This document shows positions 18,344 to 26,728 of a DNA stretch of 64,000 nucleotides, one piece after another (within the stretch, counting starts at the first letter, position 1; the number at the start of each line of letters is the position of its first letter). The stretch is from positions 1 to 64,000 of the forward strand of contig JAEUSV010000031.1 in assembly GCA_016788485.1 (NCBI GenBank). Direction: 5' to 3'. The notes beneath the pieces were generated by a model, which had not been told where the DNA came from, made no database searches, and worked only from the letters and a program-made list of their open reading frames with translations. The translations under genes and the position numbers were made by a program. Source of the stretch: Flavobacteriales bacterium. GTDB taxonomy: Bacteria > Bacteroidota > Bacteroidia > Flavobacteriales_F > PHOS-HE28.

Positions 18344-18925
18344 ATGAAACGCAGCACCATCATCCTGCTCGCCGTGCTCGGCATCGCCGTGGTCTACGGC
18401 ATCAGCCTCTTCAACCGCGTGAAGACCGCCGGCGTGGCGGTGGACGAGCAATGGGCCATGGTCCAGAGCGCCTACCAGGCCCGTGCCGACAAGAGCAAGA
18501 ACCTGGTGGAGATCATCAAAGGCTCGGCCGAGTTCGAGAACAGCACCCTGCGCGAGGTGGTCGAGGCCCGCGCCAAGGCCACCAGCATCACCCTCAGCGG
18601 CGACGACCTCACGCCTGAGAAGCTCGCGGCCTTCGAGCAGGCGCAGTCGCAGTTCACCGGCGCCCTCTCGCGCCTGATGGCCACCGTGGAGCAGTACCCC
18701 ACGCTGCAGACCACCTCCGCCTTCCGCGAGTTCCAGGCCCAGTACGAGGGCATGGAGAACCGCATCAAGACCGAGCGCGACCGTTTCTCCTCGTCGGTGG
18801 CGGCCTACAACAGGCTCATCGTCACCTTCCCCGGCAATCTGTTCGCGTCCATCTTCGGCTTCAAGGAGAAGACCGGCTTCACGGCCTCGCCGGGCTCGGA
18901 GAACGCGCCCGACATCAAGTTCTGA
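18344..18925 (+). CDS. LemA family protein
   Basis: The 193-residue protein starts at ATG 18344, which opens an N-terminal membrane segment (STIILLAVLGIAVVYGISLF). The rest is the helical LemA domain: YNRLV-like NRVKTAGVAVDEQWAMVQSAYQARADKSKNLVE, the LSRLMATVEQYPTLQ segment, and ENRIKTERDRFSSSVAAYN. LemA proteins face the periplasm with a four-helix bundle; molecular function is not settled. It heads a cluster with two TPM-domain genes, the usual LemA neighbourhood in many bacteria. Confidence 0.92.
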   Translation: MKRSTIILLAVLGIAVVYGISLFNRVKTAGVAVDEQWAMVQSAYQARADKSKNLVEIIKGSAEFENSTLREVVEARAKATSITLSGDDLTPEKLAAFEQAQSQFTGALSRLMATVEQYPTLQTTSAFREFQAQYEGMENRIKTERDRFSSSVAAYNRLIVTFPGNLFASIFGFKEKTGFTASPGSENAPDIKF

Positions 18926-18930
18926 CCGGG

Positions 18931-19374
18931 GTGCCCGCGCTCAACGCCGCCGAGCTGCTCAACGAGCAGGACCTGCAGCGCGTCCGCGAGGCCGTGCGCC
19001 AGGCCGAGCTGCACACGAGCGGGGAGCTGCGCGTGCACCTGGACGACGCCATCGCCGAGCACGTGCTGGACCACGCGGCCTTCGTGTTCGAGGAGCTGGG
19101 CATGTTCCGCACCCGCGAACGCAACGGCGTGCTCATCTACGTGAGCGTGGCCGACCGGCGCATGGCCGTGATCGGCGATGCCGGCATCAACGCGGTGGTG
19201 CCCCCGGGGTTCTGGGACGGCGTGCTGAACGAGCTGCGGTCCGCTTTCGGGGCTGGCCGCTACGCCGATGGGCTCTGCGCCGCGGTGCAGGCGGTGGGCG
19301 CCAAGCTCGCGGCGCACTTCCCCCCGCGCGCCGACGACCGCAACGAGCTCCTCAACGACGTGAGCATCGGATGA
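18931..19374 (+). CDS. TPM domain protein (no membrane tail)
   Basis: The start is a GTG codon at 18931, five bases after lemA. The 147-residue product lacks a signal peptide and consists of a TPM (Psb32/phosphatase-like) domain: GELRVHLDDAIAEHV, NGVLIYVSVADRRMAVIGDAGINAVVPPGFWDGV. Such proteins accompany LemA and a second, secreted TPM protein in Bacteroidota. Its last codons overlap the next gene by four bases (ATGA), so translation is coupled. The biochemical role is unknown. Confidence 0.85.
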   Translation: MPALNAAELLNEQDLQRVREAVRQAELHTSGELRVHLDDAIAEHVLDHAAFVFEELGMFRTRERNGVLIYVSVADRRMAVIGDAGINAVVPPGFWDGVLNELRSAFGAGRYADGLCAAVQAVGAKLAAHFPPRADDRNELLNDVSIG

Positions 19375-20174
19375 GCACCCTGCGACGCCTCTTCACCACG
19401 CTGGTGCTGGTGCTGGCCGTGGGCGCGCTCCACGCGGCCAAGGACTGTTTTCCCGCCAAGCCCGACCGCGAGGACCGGCTGGTTTTCCAGTACACCACGC
19501 TCCTGGACCCGCACGAGGAGGAGCGCCTCAACAACAAGCTCACGCGCTTCGCGCAGGAGACGAGCAACCGCATCGTGGTGGTGGTGGTGGACACGCTGTG
19601 CGGGCTGGAACCGTACGCCTACGCCACGGCCATCATCGAGAACTGGGGCATCGGCGATGCCGCGCGCGACAACGGGGTGGTGGTGCTGGTGAAGCCCACC
19701 GGCGGTCCCGGGCAGCGCGCCACCTTCATCGGCACCGGCCGCGGGCTCGAGGGCGCCATCCCCGACGCGTACTGCAAGCGCATCGTCGATGAGCAGCTGA
19801 TCCCCCATTTCAGGCAGGGCGACTTCATCGGCGGGCTCGACCAGGCCACCGACACCCTGATGGGCCTGGCCAAGGGCGAGTACAACTTCGAGAGCCGCGA
19901 CAAGGCGCCGGTGGTGCCCCTGCTCATCGGCCTGTTCCTGTTCGTTCTGATCATCGTGCTTTCGTGGCGGGCCAGTGTACGCCGCTATGCGACCGTGAAC
20001 AACATCGACTTCTGGACGGCCATGCGCCTGCTCGCGGAGATGCAACAACGCCACAGCGGACGCTGGGGAGGTTTCACCGGCGGTGGCGGTGGCTGGAGCG
20101 GCGGCGGTGGGGGCGGCTTCGGTGGCTTCGGCGGCGGCAGTTCCGGTGGTGGCGGTGCAGGCGGAAGCTGGTAG
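19371..20174 (+). CDS. secreted TPM domain protein with membrane anchor and Gly-rich tail
   Basis: This 267-residue protein has a signal peptide (LVLVLAVGALHA), a TPM domain (about 35-165, with RIVVVVVDTL, NWGIGDAARDNGVVVLVKP, FIGTGRGLEGAIPDAYCKRIVDEQLIPHF), one membrane segment (about 182-202), and a glycine/serine-rich tail of about 45 residues. This is the YgcG-like layout that goes with LemA. The tail ends in GGAGGSW. It probably sits in the inner membrane with its TPM domain outside. It overlaps the preceding TPM gene and is followed by a TerB/DnaJ gene after three bases. Confidence 0.9.
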   Translation: MSTLRRLFTTLVLVLAVGALHAAKDCFPAKPDREDRLVFQYTTLLDPHEEERLNNKLTRFAQETSNRIVVVVVDTLCGLEPYAYATAIIENWGIGDAARDNGVVVLVKPTGGPGQRATFIGTGRGLEGAIPDAYCKRIVDEQLIPHFRQGDFIGGLDQATDTLMGLAKGEYNFESRDKAPVVPLLIGLFLFVLIIVLSWRASVRRYATVNNIDFWTAMRLLAEMQQRHSGRWGGFTGGGGGWSGGGGGGFGGFGGGSSGGGGAGGSW

Positions 20175-20177
20175 ACC

Positions 20178-20942
20178 ATGAGCTATAGCAAGTGGATCGG
20201 TGGAGGATTGGGATGGGCCCTCGGCGGACCCATCGGTGGCATCGTGGGCTTCACCCTCGGCGCGCTCATCGACAGCGTGCAGGGGCCGAGGCCCGAGGTG
20301 GAGGTGGAGGACCGCTACGACCGGCATACCCGTTCGCAGCACGCACAGCAGCACACCACCGGCGGCGACATGGCCGTGAGCCTGGTGGTGCTGACCGCCG
20401 CGGTGATGAAGGCCGACGGCACGGTGACGCGCATGGAGCTGGGCCACGTGCGGGAGTTCTTCGGCCGCCAGTTCGGTCCGGCGCACGCGGCCGAGCTGCT
20501 GCGCCTGCTGCGCGATGTGCTCAAGCGCGACATCCCGCTGCGCGAGGTGTGCGAGCAGGTGCGCGTGAACATGCCGCACCCCATGCGGCTGCAGCTCATG
20601 CACTACCTCATCGGGCTGGCCAACGCCGATGGGCGGGTGGACCGCGCCGAGGAGGAGATGATCCACCGCATCGCCTCGTACATCGGGGTGAACGAGAAGG
20701 ACCTGGGCAGCATGCACGCCATGTTCCGCAGGCCCGCGCCCAGCACGGCCTACCAGATCCTGGAGGTGGAGCCCTCCGCCACCGACGAGGAGGTGAAGAA
20801 GGCCTACCGCCGCATGGTGATGAAGCACCACCCCGACAAGGTGGTGAACCTGGGCGAGGACTTCCAGAAGGCCGCGGCGGAGAAGTTCCGCAAGGTGCAG
20901 GAGGCCTACGAGCGCATCTGCAAGGAGCGCGGCATCGCCTAG
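20178..20942 (+). CDS. DjlA-like co-chaperone: TerB-like domain plus C-terminal J domain
   Basis: The 254-residue protein starts with a glycine-rich hydrophobic stretch (GGGLGWALGGPIGGIVGFTLGALI) that may insert in the membrane. A TerB-like helical domain follows (about 65-180, VVLTAAVMKADGTVT...LMHYLIGLANADGRVD). The last ~65 residues are a J domain with the essential HPD in KHHPDKV. DjlA-type proteins stimulate DnaK at the membrane. Placement right after LemA and two TPM genes suggests cotranscription. Its stop overlaps the convergent OsmC gene by four bases. Confidence 0.9.
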   Translation: MSYSKWIGGGLGWALGGPIGGIVGFTLGALIDSVQGPRPEVEVEDRYDRHTRSQHAQQHTTGGDMAVSLVVLTAAVMKADGTVTRMELGHVREFFGRQFGPAHAAELLRLLRDVLKRDIPLREVCEQVRVNMPHPMRLQLMHYLIGLANADGRVDRAEEEMIHRIASYIGVNEKDLGSMHAMFRRPAPSTAYQILEVEPSATDEEVKKAYRRMVMKHHPDKVVNLGEDFQKAAAEKFRKVQEAYERICKERGIA

Positions 20943-21352
20943 GCCAGTGCGGAGGTGATCCGCAGCGGGTTCGTGAGCGTGCGGTGCACCGGGCACATGT
21001 TGGCGATCTGCAGCACACGCTGCCGCTGCTCGTCCGTGAGGTCGCCGTCCACGTGCACGGCCAGGTGGAAGCTGGTGTCCACCGCGCCGCCATCGGCCTT
21101 GCGGTCCATGGTGCAGGTCACCGTCACCTTGCGCACGGGCAGCTGCTTGCGGTCCACGTACATGCGCACGGTGATGGCGGTGCAGGCCGCGAGGGAGGTG
21201 CACAGCAGCTCGTGCGGCTTGGGCCCGAGGTCCTGGCCGCCCTGCTCCACGGGCTCGTCGAGGCGCAGGCCATGGTGGCGGATGGCGACGTGGGTCTCGT
21301 ACGGCGCGCCTTCGAGCGTGGCGGAAACGGCGAGGTGGGTCTCCTTGGTCAT
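20939..21352 (-). CDS. OsmC family protein
   Basis: This 137-residue protein has the OsmC fold signatures: PHELLCTSLAACTAITVRMY with the first redox Cys, and the second Cys in IANMCPVHRTL. The two Cys residues are the peroxidatic pair in Ohr/OsmC enzymes that reduce organic hydroperoxides; this protein looks more like the OsmC/YhfA branch. ATG 21352 was chosen because it gives the usual family length; a CAACTTCG box lies four bases upstream on the minus strand. Confidence 0.88.
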   Translation of the reverse strand: MTKETHLAVSATLEGAPYETHVAIRHHGLRLDEPVEQGGQDLGPKPHELLCTSLAACTAITVRMYVDRKQLPVRKVTVTCTMDRKADGGAVDTSFHLAVHVDGDLTDEQRQRVLQIANMCPVHRTLTNPLRITSALA

Positions 21353-21387
21353 GCCGCGAAGTTGGCACGCCGGGCCCATCACCGCGT

Positions 21388-22143
21388 TCACCAGCCGGTG
21401 ACGAGCAGCCGGCGTGCCGCGTTGAGGCCGCACTTCTGCCAGGTGTGGTACGCGCTTGCGGCGGCCTCGCGCACGGCGGCATCATCGCCCTTCGCCAGCC
21501 AGGTGTTCAGCGCGGCCTCCAGCGTGTAGGCCTCCGGGGCCATGAGCCCGGTGGTCCAGAGCAGGGGCGAGGCACCCGTGGCGCGCACAGGCTCGCGGAA
21601 GTAACGCTGGCTGATGCAGGCCAGGATGATGGTGCGGCGCAACGCGCTGTCGGCCGGCGCCTTGACCGGCGGTGCCGCGAAGTCCATGAGCCCGTCGTGC
21701 CCCACGTAGGCGTGCACATCGGCGCCGCCGCCGAGGGCATGGTCGGCGCGGCCATCGTTCACGGTGAGCGGGGCGTGGCCGCCGGCCTGGTCGAGGAAGG
21801 CGCCGGTGGCCTCCGCGATGTACCGGCCGTCCCACGCATCGGCCACCAGCACGGCCCCGGTGGCCCGGTGGCGCCACACGCAGCGTTCGAGCACATGGGC
21901 CGGCGCGGTGGTGGGCACCTTCACGCGCTCCCAGGCCTTCGAGCGGTCGAACCAGGTGCGCACGCCGTAGGCCGCGCCCCAGTACAGGTTGCGGTCCTTG
22001 TCCTGCCCGTTGCCAAGAGCGGCGGGCACCGGCACGATGCCCTGGTGCACGTTGTCGCACAACGCCACGGTAACGTGGATGGTGGGTGGCTGGGAGCGGG
22101 CGAGGCCGGCGGCCAGCAGGGCGGGAAGCAGCAGGGGGCGCAT
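21388..22143 (-). CDS. secreted protein of unknown function
   Basis: I cannot place this 251-residue protein in a named family. It has a signal peptide (LLLPALLAAGLARSQ). The mature part opens with IHVTVALCDNVHQGIVPVPAALGNGQD, a pattern seen in uncharacterised secreted proteins with a short conserved CDN..Q..VPVP motif, and continues with NLYWGAAYGVRTWF and DVHAYVGHDGLMDF. Scattered His, Asp and Cys could form a hydrolase site, but this is a guess. It is on the same strand as osmC, 36 bases away. Confidence 0.75.
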   Translation of the reverse strand: MRPLLLPALLAAGLARSQPPTIHVTVALCDNVHQGIVPVPAALGNGQDKDRNLYWGAAYGVRTWFDRSKAWERVKVPTTAPAHVLERCVWRHRATGAVLVADAWDGRYIAEATGAFLDQAGGHAPLTVNDGRADHALGGGADVHAYVGHDGLMDFAAPPVKAPADSALRRTIILACISQRYFREPVRATGASPLLWTTGLMAPEAYTLEAALNTWLAKGDDAAVREAAASAYHTWQKCGLNAARRLLVTGW

Positions 22144-22178
22144 GGGGGTTGGAATGCGCGTGGCCCTTCGAAGTAACG

Positions 22179-24182
22179 TCAGTCCTGCTCGGCCTCCGGC
22201 GCAACTGGCTTGGCGGGCAGGGCGCGCTTCAGGGGCAGCTCTCGGGCGGCCTGCAGCACCAGCGGAACCTGCTCCACGAGCGTCACGTTCGGATCGAGGC
22301 CGAAGGCATCGCGGTCGCTCAGGGCCAGCGTCTTCAGCGCGAAGTAGGCGTCGAGGATCAGGTCATCGCGCAGGGTGAACTCGTTCTCCACGCTCAGGAA
22401 GCGCTCCATCAGCACGTAGCAGATGTCGGTGTGGAAGTCGCCCTTGTGGATGGACTCGTACTTGCTCTTGAACTCGAGCTCGTGGGTGGCGTCCATCTCC
22501 TCGAGCACCTGGCGGAACAGCTTGTTGATGCGCGGCTGAACGCGGAAGCCGAGGTCGAAGTCCACGCGGATCACCTTGTCGTCCACCAGCTCCATCACGC
22601 GGTACTGCATGGTGTAGGGCTCGTCGGTGTAGTTCACGTGGAGGAACCAGTAGATGTCGGCCCGTTTCACCTTGCGCGCCAGGATGGAGTCGATCACCTG
22701 CTTCTCCACGTTGATGGGGCGGTCGGCCTTGGTGAGGTAGACCAGGTGGGTGGCGTACTTGGTGACGTCCCTGTCGTTGCTGAGGTCCTTGAGCTTGTGC
22801 GCGTAATCGGGCAGGTGGGCGAACTCGATGAAGCGGTTGGTGATCTTGCGGGCGCGGAACCAGATGTACATCACGCCCAGCAGCGCGAGCACGAAGAGGA
22901 TCAGCCAGGGCAGGCGGATCACCTTCACCACATTGGCCACGAAATTGGCCAGCTCCAGGCTGAAGAAGATGAACATCATGGCGAACACGATCACGCGCGG
23001 CCAGCGTCGCACGTAGCTCAGGTAGCCGAACATGAGGGTGGTGGTCATGAGCATGGCCACCACGATGAAGAAGCCGTAGGCCGCCTCCATGGCGCCGCTC
23101 TCGCGGAAGTAGAGCATCACGGCCACGCAGCCGCTGAAGAGCAGCCAGTTCACACTGGGGATGTAGATCTGCCCGCGGATGTCGGTGGGGAACTTCACCC
23201 GCACGCGGGGCCAGAAGTTCAGCGTGATGGCCTCGTTGATCAGCGTGAACGAGCCGCTGATCACCGCCTGGCAGGCCACGATGGCGGCGATGGTGGCCAC
23301 GCCCACGCCCACGAGCAGGAACCACTGCGGCATGGCCTCATAGAAGGGGTTGCGGCCTTCGAGCAGGTGGCCTTCCTGCTGCATCAACCAGGCACCCTGA
23401 CCGGCGTAATTGAGCACCAGGGCGGTCTTCACGAAGATCCAGCCGAGCTGCACGTTGCGCCTGCCCACATGGCCCAGGTCGTTGTACAGGCCCTCGGCAC
23501 CGGTGGTGCACAGGAACACCGCGCCCAGCAGCCAGAAGCCGCCGGGATACACCGTGAGCAATTCGAACGCGTAGTGGGGGCTGAGGGCCATGAGGATGGC
23601 CGGATACTTCGAGATCTGGTAGATGCCGATCACCAGCAGCATGCTGAACCAGGTGAGCATGATGGGACCGAAGGCGGTGCCCACGATCTTGGTGCCGAAG
23701 CGCTGGAAGAAGAACAGCCCGGCGATGATGGCGATGACGATGGTGACGGTGAGGTTGTTCCCGGCCACGATGATGCCCTCGAAGGCCTTCACGCCCCCGA
23801 GACCCTCCACGGCCGAAGCGACGGAAATCGGCGGTGTCAGGATGCCGTCGGCCAGCAGCGAGGCCGCACCGATGATGGCCGGCAGGTAGACCCACTTGCC
23901 GTAGCGGCGCACCAGGGTGTACAGCGAGAACACGCCGCCTTCACCGCGGTTGTCGGCCTGCAGCGTGATCAGGATGTACTTGAAGGTGGTCTGCAGCGTG
24001 AGCGTCCAGAAGACGCAGCTCACCCCGCCGAACACGAGCATGCGGTCGATCGGGTGCTCGCCCACGATGGCCTTGAACACGTAGAGCGGCGAGGTGCCGA
24101 TGTCGCCGTAGATGATGCCCAGTGCGACGAGAAGCGTCCCTACGGTCACCTTGCTCAGGTGGCCATGCCCCGAATTACCCAT
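22179..24182 (-). CDS. kup: KUP family potassium uptake transporter
   Basis: This 667-residue protein matches the Kup/HAK/KT K+:H+ symporter family. The N-terminal GIIYGDIGTSPLYVFKA is the family hallmark. Also present are GEGGVFSLYTLVRR, LLADGILTPPISVASAVEG, GTEGLYND-like GAEGLYNDLGHVG, and SGSFTLINEA. About twelve membrane segments fill residues 8-455, with a ~210-residue cytoplasmic C-terminal domain. ATG 24182 gives the standard length. A TACTTTCG box lies on the minus strand at 24305-24298, roughly 115 bases upstream, and may be its promoter. Confidence 0.93.
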   Translation of the reverse strand: MGNSGHGHLSKVTVGTLLVALGIIYGDIGTSPLYVFKAIVGEHPIDRMLVFGGVSCVFWTLTLQTTFKYILITLQADNRGEGGVFSLYTLVRRYGKWVYLPAIIGAASLLADGILTPPISVASAVEGLGGVKAFEGIIVAGNNLTVTIVIAIIAGLFFFQRFGTKIVGTAFGPIMLTWFSMLLVIGIYQISKYPAILMALSPHYAFELLTVYPGGFWLLGAVFLCTTGAEGLYNDLGHVGRRNVQLGWIFVKTALVLNYAGQGAWLMQQEGHLLEGRNPFYEAMPQWFLLVGVGVATIAAIVACQAVISGSFTLINEAITLNFWPRVRVKFPTDIRGQIYIPSVNWLLFSGCVAVMLYFRESGAMEAAYGFFIVVAMLMTTTLMFGYLSYVRRWPRVIVFAMMFIFFSLELANFVANVVKVIRLPWLILFVLALLGVMYIWFRARKITNRFIEFAHLPDYAHKLKDLSNDRDVTKYATHLVYLTKADRPINVEKQVIDSILARKVKRADIYWFLHVNYTDEPYTMQYRVMELVDDKVIRVDFDLGFRVQPRINKLFRQVLEEMDATHELEFKSKYESIHKGDFHTDICYVLMERFLSVENEFTLRDDLILDAYFALKTLALSDRDAFGLDPNVTLVEQVPLVLQAARELPLKRALPAKPVAPEAEQD

Positions 24183-24357
24183 GGATGATCGGCATTGGCC
24201 GTGGCGGGCGGATGAGCTGCACGCGCGTTCGTCCCTCAAGGGGCGAGCGGGTCGATCTGGACCGGTGCTGAGCGGAGGCCACGGCGTAAAAGCGGGACGA
24301 AAGTAGGTGGTGGCCCCGTGCGCCACACGGTCCGTCCCCGGATTTTCCACCATCGGC

Positions 24358-25005
24358 TCAGGGGCCGAGCGGACGGTGCTCCAGCCAGCGCGCCAGCATC
24401 GCATCGTCCAGCAGCTTGCCGATGTATCGGTAGCGCGAATCGGCCAGGGGGTTCCGGCCCCGGAGCGGTTCGGCCATCACGCCCACCTCGCGCTGGTAGT
24501 AGTTGCTGTGCACGAAGAGGGCTTCGCCGCTCTTCACCCGGATGAACCCGACGTGGTTATCGAGGCCTACGGCATAGAGCCCGTCGCCCTGCTGCCGCAG
24601 CCAGGCCTCCACCTCGTCCACGGGACGGTCGCTGAAGGCCTTACCGGCGGGCGCCACCTTGCGGATCATGGGTTCCGCGGCCAGCTGGGCCCACTTGTAG
24701 CGGGGCAGGTCGAAGCCCGCGTCCTGCAGCACCGTGGTCACGAAGTAGCCGCAGGCGATGGTGCCCTCGCGGGGCACACGCGTGGTGCCGTTGAAGTCCC
24801 AGGGCGTGCCCTTCCAGTGCTCGAACTGGGCGTCGATGGCGGTGAGCAGGTAGGCACGGGCCTTTGCGATCACGGTGTCCTTGCGGGTGGAACGCGCGTA
24901 GTGCTCGCCCAGCTGGGTGCGCTGGTGCACGATGGCCGCCTTGAGGGCGGTGTAGCCGCTGTCGGGCGCCGGGGCGAGCAGGGGAAGCAGGAGGAGGAGA
25001 CGCAT
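24358..25005 (-). CDS. secreted NlpC/P60-like protein of unknown function
   Basis: The 215-residue product starts at ATG 25005 with a short signal peptide (LLLLLPLLAPAP). Possible cysteine-hydrolase residues are visible: Cys in GTIACGYFVTTVLQDAGFDL and His in GLDNHVGFIRV, followed by an acidic/aromatic FVHSNYYQ. This Cys...His order, with the Cys at a helix start, is that of NlpC/P60 or CHAP-like peptidases, so a cell-wall hydrolase is possible. Fold assignment is inference from motif order only. A small membrane protein gene lies 34 bases upstream on the same strand. Confidence 0.72.
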   Translation of the reverse strand: MRLLLLLPLLAPAPDSGYTALKAAIVHQRTQLGEHYARSTRKDTVIAKARAYLLTAIDAQFEHWKGTPWDFNGTTRVPREGTIACGYFVTTVLQDAGFDLPRYKWAQLAAEPMIRKVAPAGKAFSDRPVDEVEAWLRQQGDGLYAVGLDNHVGFIRVKSGEALFVHSNYYQREVGVMAEPLRGRNPLADSRYRYIGKLLDDAMLARWLEHRPLGP

Positions 25006-25039
25006 GCCCGCTGAATGCGCGGTGCACCGCCGGGTAACA

Positions 25040-25393
25040 TCATTGTACCACGGACCAGCGGTAGGCGGCGATCGCCGACCACAACAACCCAGGCAGGAGG
25101 GCCACGCCCATGGAGAGCAGGGTGCCGCCCCAGAACAGGAGCCTCCGCCAGTGCGCCGGCGAAATGCGCAGCACCTCCAGCACCCAACCCGTCGTGTAGC
25201 CCACGTTGCAGGCGAAGCCGAAGAACAGTATGGCAAGGGGCTCCACCACGTCCTCGCCGGGCGGTACATGGGCGAAGCGCTCCACGAGCAGCAGGCTGCT
25301 GATGCCGGCAAGGAACACCAGCCCATTGTAGAGGAAGCGTCGCAGCTCCCACCAGCCGATGGTACCAAGGGTGCGCCCGAAATGTTCGCTCAT
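25040..25393 (-). CDS. small integral membrane protein of unknown function
   Basis: This 117-residue protein has three to four hydrophobic segments (FLYNGLVFLAGISSLLLV, EPLAILFFGFACNVGYTTGWV, LLFWGGTLLSMGVALLPGLL) and the N-terminal motif TIGWWELRRFLYN. Very similar small membrane proteins with a WELRR-x-YN start occur in Bacteroidota without known function. It is followed on the same strand by the NlpC/P60-like gene and preceded by a strong hairpin that ends the lolA transcript. Confidence 0.75.
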   Translation of the reverse strand: MSEHFGRTLGTIGWWELRRFLYNGLVFLAGISSLLLVERFAHVPPGEDVVEPLAILFFGFACNVGYTTGWVLEVLRISPAHWRRLLFWGGTLLSMGVALLPGLLWSAIAAYRWSVVQ

Positions 25394-25426
25394 GTGCGCA
25401 CCATCAACGCATGGAACGGCCGTATA

Positions 25427-25462
25427 GCATGAGCCCCCGGTGTTCCGACCGGGGGCTCATGC
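25427..25462 (-). terminator. perfect 14-bp hairpin after lolA
   Basis: Arms 25427-25440 and 25449-25462 are perfectly complementary (GCATGAGCCCCCGG and its complement) around an eight-base loop TGTTCCGA. It lies 16 bases after the lolA stop and before the next minus-strand gene. No T-tract follows, which is common in this group. The bases CCGGTGTTCCGA recur in the hairpin at 32091-32120. Confidence 0.7.
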
Positions 25463-25478
25463 GTTCCAGCGGGGGCGA

Positions 25479-26129
25479 TCAGCGCATGTCGTTGATCTCC
25501 ACGCCGGGGAACTTGGCCTTGTCGAACACGAAGTTGCTCTCGGCCAGCTCCGGGTTGCCCACGAAGCGCTTCAGGGTGTAGGTGACCACGTTGCCGTCCT
25601 TGTAGAGCACCTGGGCGGTGCGCAGCTCCACCTTGTTCTTGTCGATGCCGAGGATCACGGTGTGGTAGGGCTTCTTCGCCGGGTCGATGGGGAAGAGCTT
25701 CACGGTCTGCACCACCGCGCCGGTGGCGTCGGCCTTCTCCTCCACGAACTGGCTCTTGAAGCCCTTTTCGTACACGGTGAGCAGCTTGCTGGGGTCGAGC
25801 TCCTGGTCCATCTCGGCCGGGTCGTTCACCTGCACCTCGTTGCTCTTCTTGCTGTAGGCCCACAGCGCGGTGCCATCGTTGATCACGGTGTTGTCCGGCA
25901 GGGTCAGGCGGAAGCGCTTGCCCTTCACCTTCACGTTGCCCTCCTGCTTCACATCGAGCTTGCTGGCCGTGTTCACCAGGCGGCTGCTGAAATCGGCCTC
26001 GAAGCTGGTGTAGCTCTTGTTCTTGGCGATCAGCCGGTCCATGATGGCCTTGCTCTTGGGGTCGTCCTGCGCGTGCAGGGTGGTGGTGAGCAGCAGGCCG
26101 GTGGCCAGGAGGGAAAGCAGGGTTCTCAT
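25479..26129 (-). CDS. LolA-like outer-membrane lipoprotein carrier protein
   Basis: This 216-residue protein has a signal peptide (LLSLLATGLLLTTTLHAQ) and a LolA/LppX half-barrel: YTSFEADFSSRL, LDVKQEGNVKVKGKRFRLTL, LWAYSKKSNEVQV, and a C-terminal YTLKRFVGNPELAESNFVFD. It would chaperone lipoproteins across the periplasm. ATG 26129 rather than upstream TTG is chosen because it starts the signal peptide. A near-perfect promoter ends six bases before this ATG, so the mRNA probably has almost no leader. Confidence 0.9.
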   Translation of the reverse strand: MRTLLSLLATGLLLTTTLHAQDDPKSKAIMDRLIAKNKSYTSFEADFSSRLVNTASKLDVKQEGNVKVKGKRFRLTLPDNTVINDGTALWAYSKKSNEVQVNDPAEMDQELDPSKLLTVYEKGFKSQFVEEKADATGAVVQTVKLFPIDPAKKPYHTVILGIDKNKVELRTAQVLYKDGNVVTYTLKRFVGNPELAESNFVFDKAKFPGVEINDMR

Positions 26130-26135
26130 CGGTGG

Positions 26136-26163
26136 CAAAGGTAATCCCGCCCCGCACAGGCAA
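26136..26163 (-). promoter_or_regulatory. promoter of lolA, near-leaderless
   Basis: On the minus strand TTG (26163-26161), a 17-base gap and TACCTTTG (26143-26136) match the Bacteroidota consensus exactly. The start codon is only six bases further, so transcription should begin within a few bases of the ATG. Confidence 0.7.
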
Positions 26164-26189
26164 GGGGCGTGCCAGAACCGGGCGAGGAC

Positions 26190-26669
26190 CTATTTCGGCA
26201 GCTCCTGGCGCAGCATGGTGCCCACGCACTTGGGCGAGCCGCAGTGGCAGGCCCATTTCTCACGCTCGGCCTTGGTGAGCTTGCGCTTGATCACGATGCC
26301 GTAGTCGTAGATGATCTCCTCGCCCGGCTTGATCGAGCGCGTGGCCTCGATGATCACGCGGTCCTTGCTGCGGTCCTTGCCGGGGTGCTCGTGCACCAGG
26401 GCCTCGGCGTTCACGTCGCAGCCGGTGTTGATCCAGCGGGCGATGTTGCCCTGGCGGTTGCCGTCGATGACGTAGTCGTCGTTGAGGATGAACAGGAAGG
26501 TGTGCCCGGTCTCGGGCCCTTCGTAGCGCTTGTCGGCCTCGGAATGGGGGATCAGCCTGCCCTTGTACTCCACGATGCGTTCGCCCTTGCGGATGGGGGC
26601 GATGGCGAAGACGCCGTTGCCGTGGATCTTGGAACGGCGGCGCTTGATCTTGTGCTCGGCGAAGGCCAT
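26190..26669 (-). CDS. SET domain protein-lysine methyltransferase-like protein
   Basis: This 159-residue protein is a compact SET domain with post-SET cysteines. Visible motifs are SKIHGNGVFAIAPIRKGERIVEY (start of SET), GNIARWINTGCDVNAE (the pseudoknot NHxCxPN-like strand with WINTGCDVN), and GEEIIYDYGI (the catalytic Tyr). The C-terminal CHCGSPKCVG supplies Zn-binding Cys. The family methylates lysines using S-adenosylmethionine; bacterial targets are mostly unknown. It is 59 bases downstream of the nucleoside-recognition membrane gene. Confidence 0.9.
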   Translation of the reverse strand: MAFAEHKIKRRRSKIHGNGVFAIAPIRKGERIVEYKGRLIPHSEADKRYEGPETGHTFLFILNDDYVIDGNRQGNIARWINTGCDVNAEALVHEHPGKDRSKDRVIIEATRSIKPGEEIIYDYGIVIKRKLTKAEREKWACHCGSPKCVGTMLRQELPK

Positions 26670-26728
26670 GGGGTGGGGAAAGGGGCCGCAAAGAAAGGCA
26701 GCGGCGGCGATCGGGCTTGAAGGAGCGC

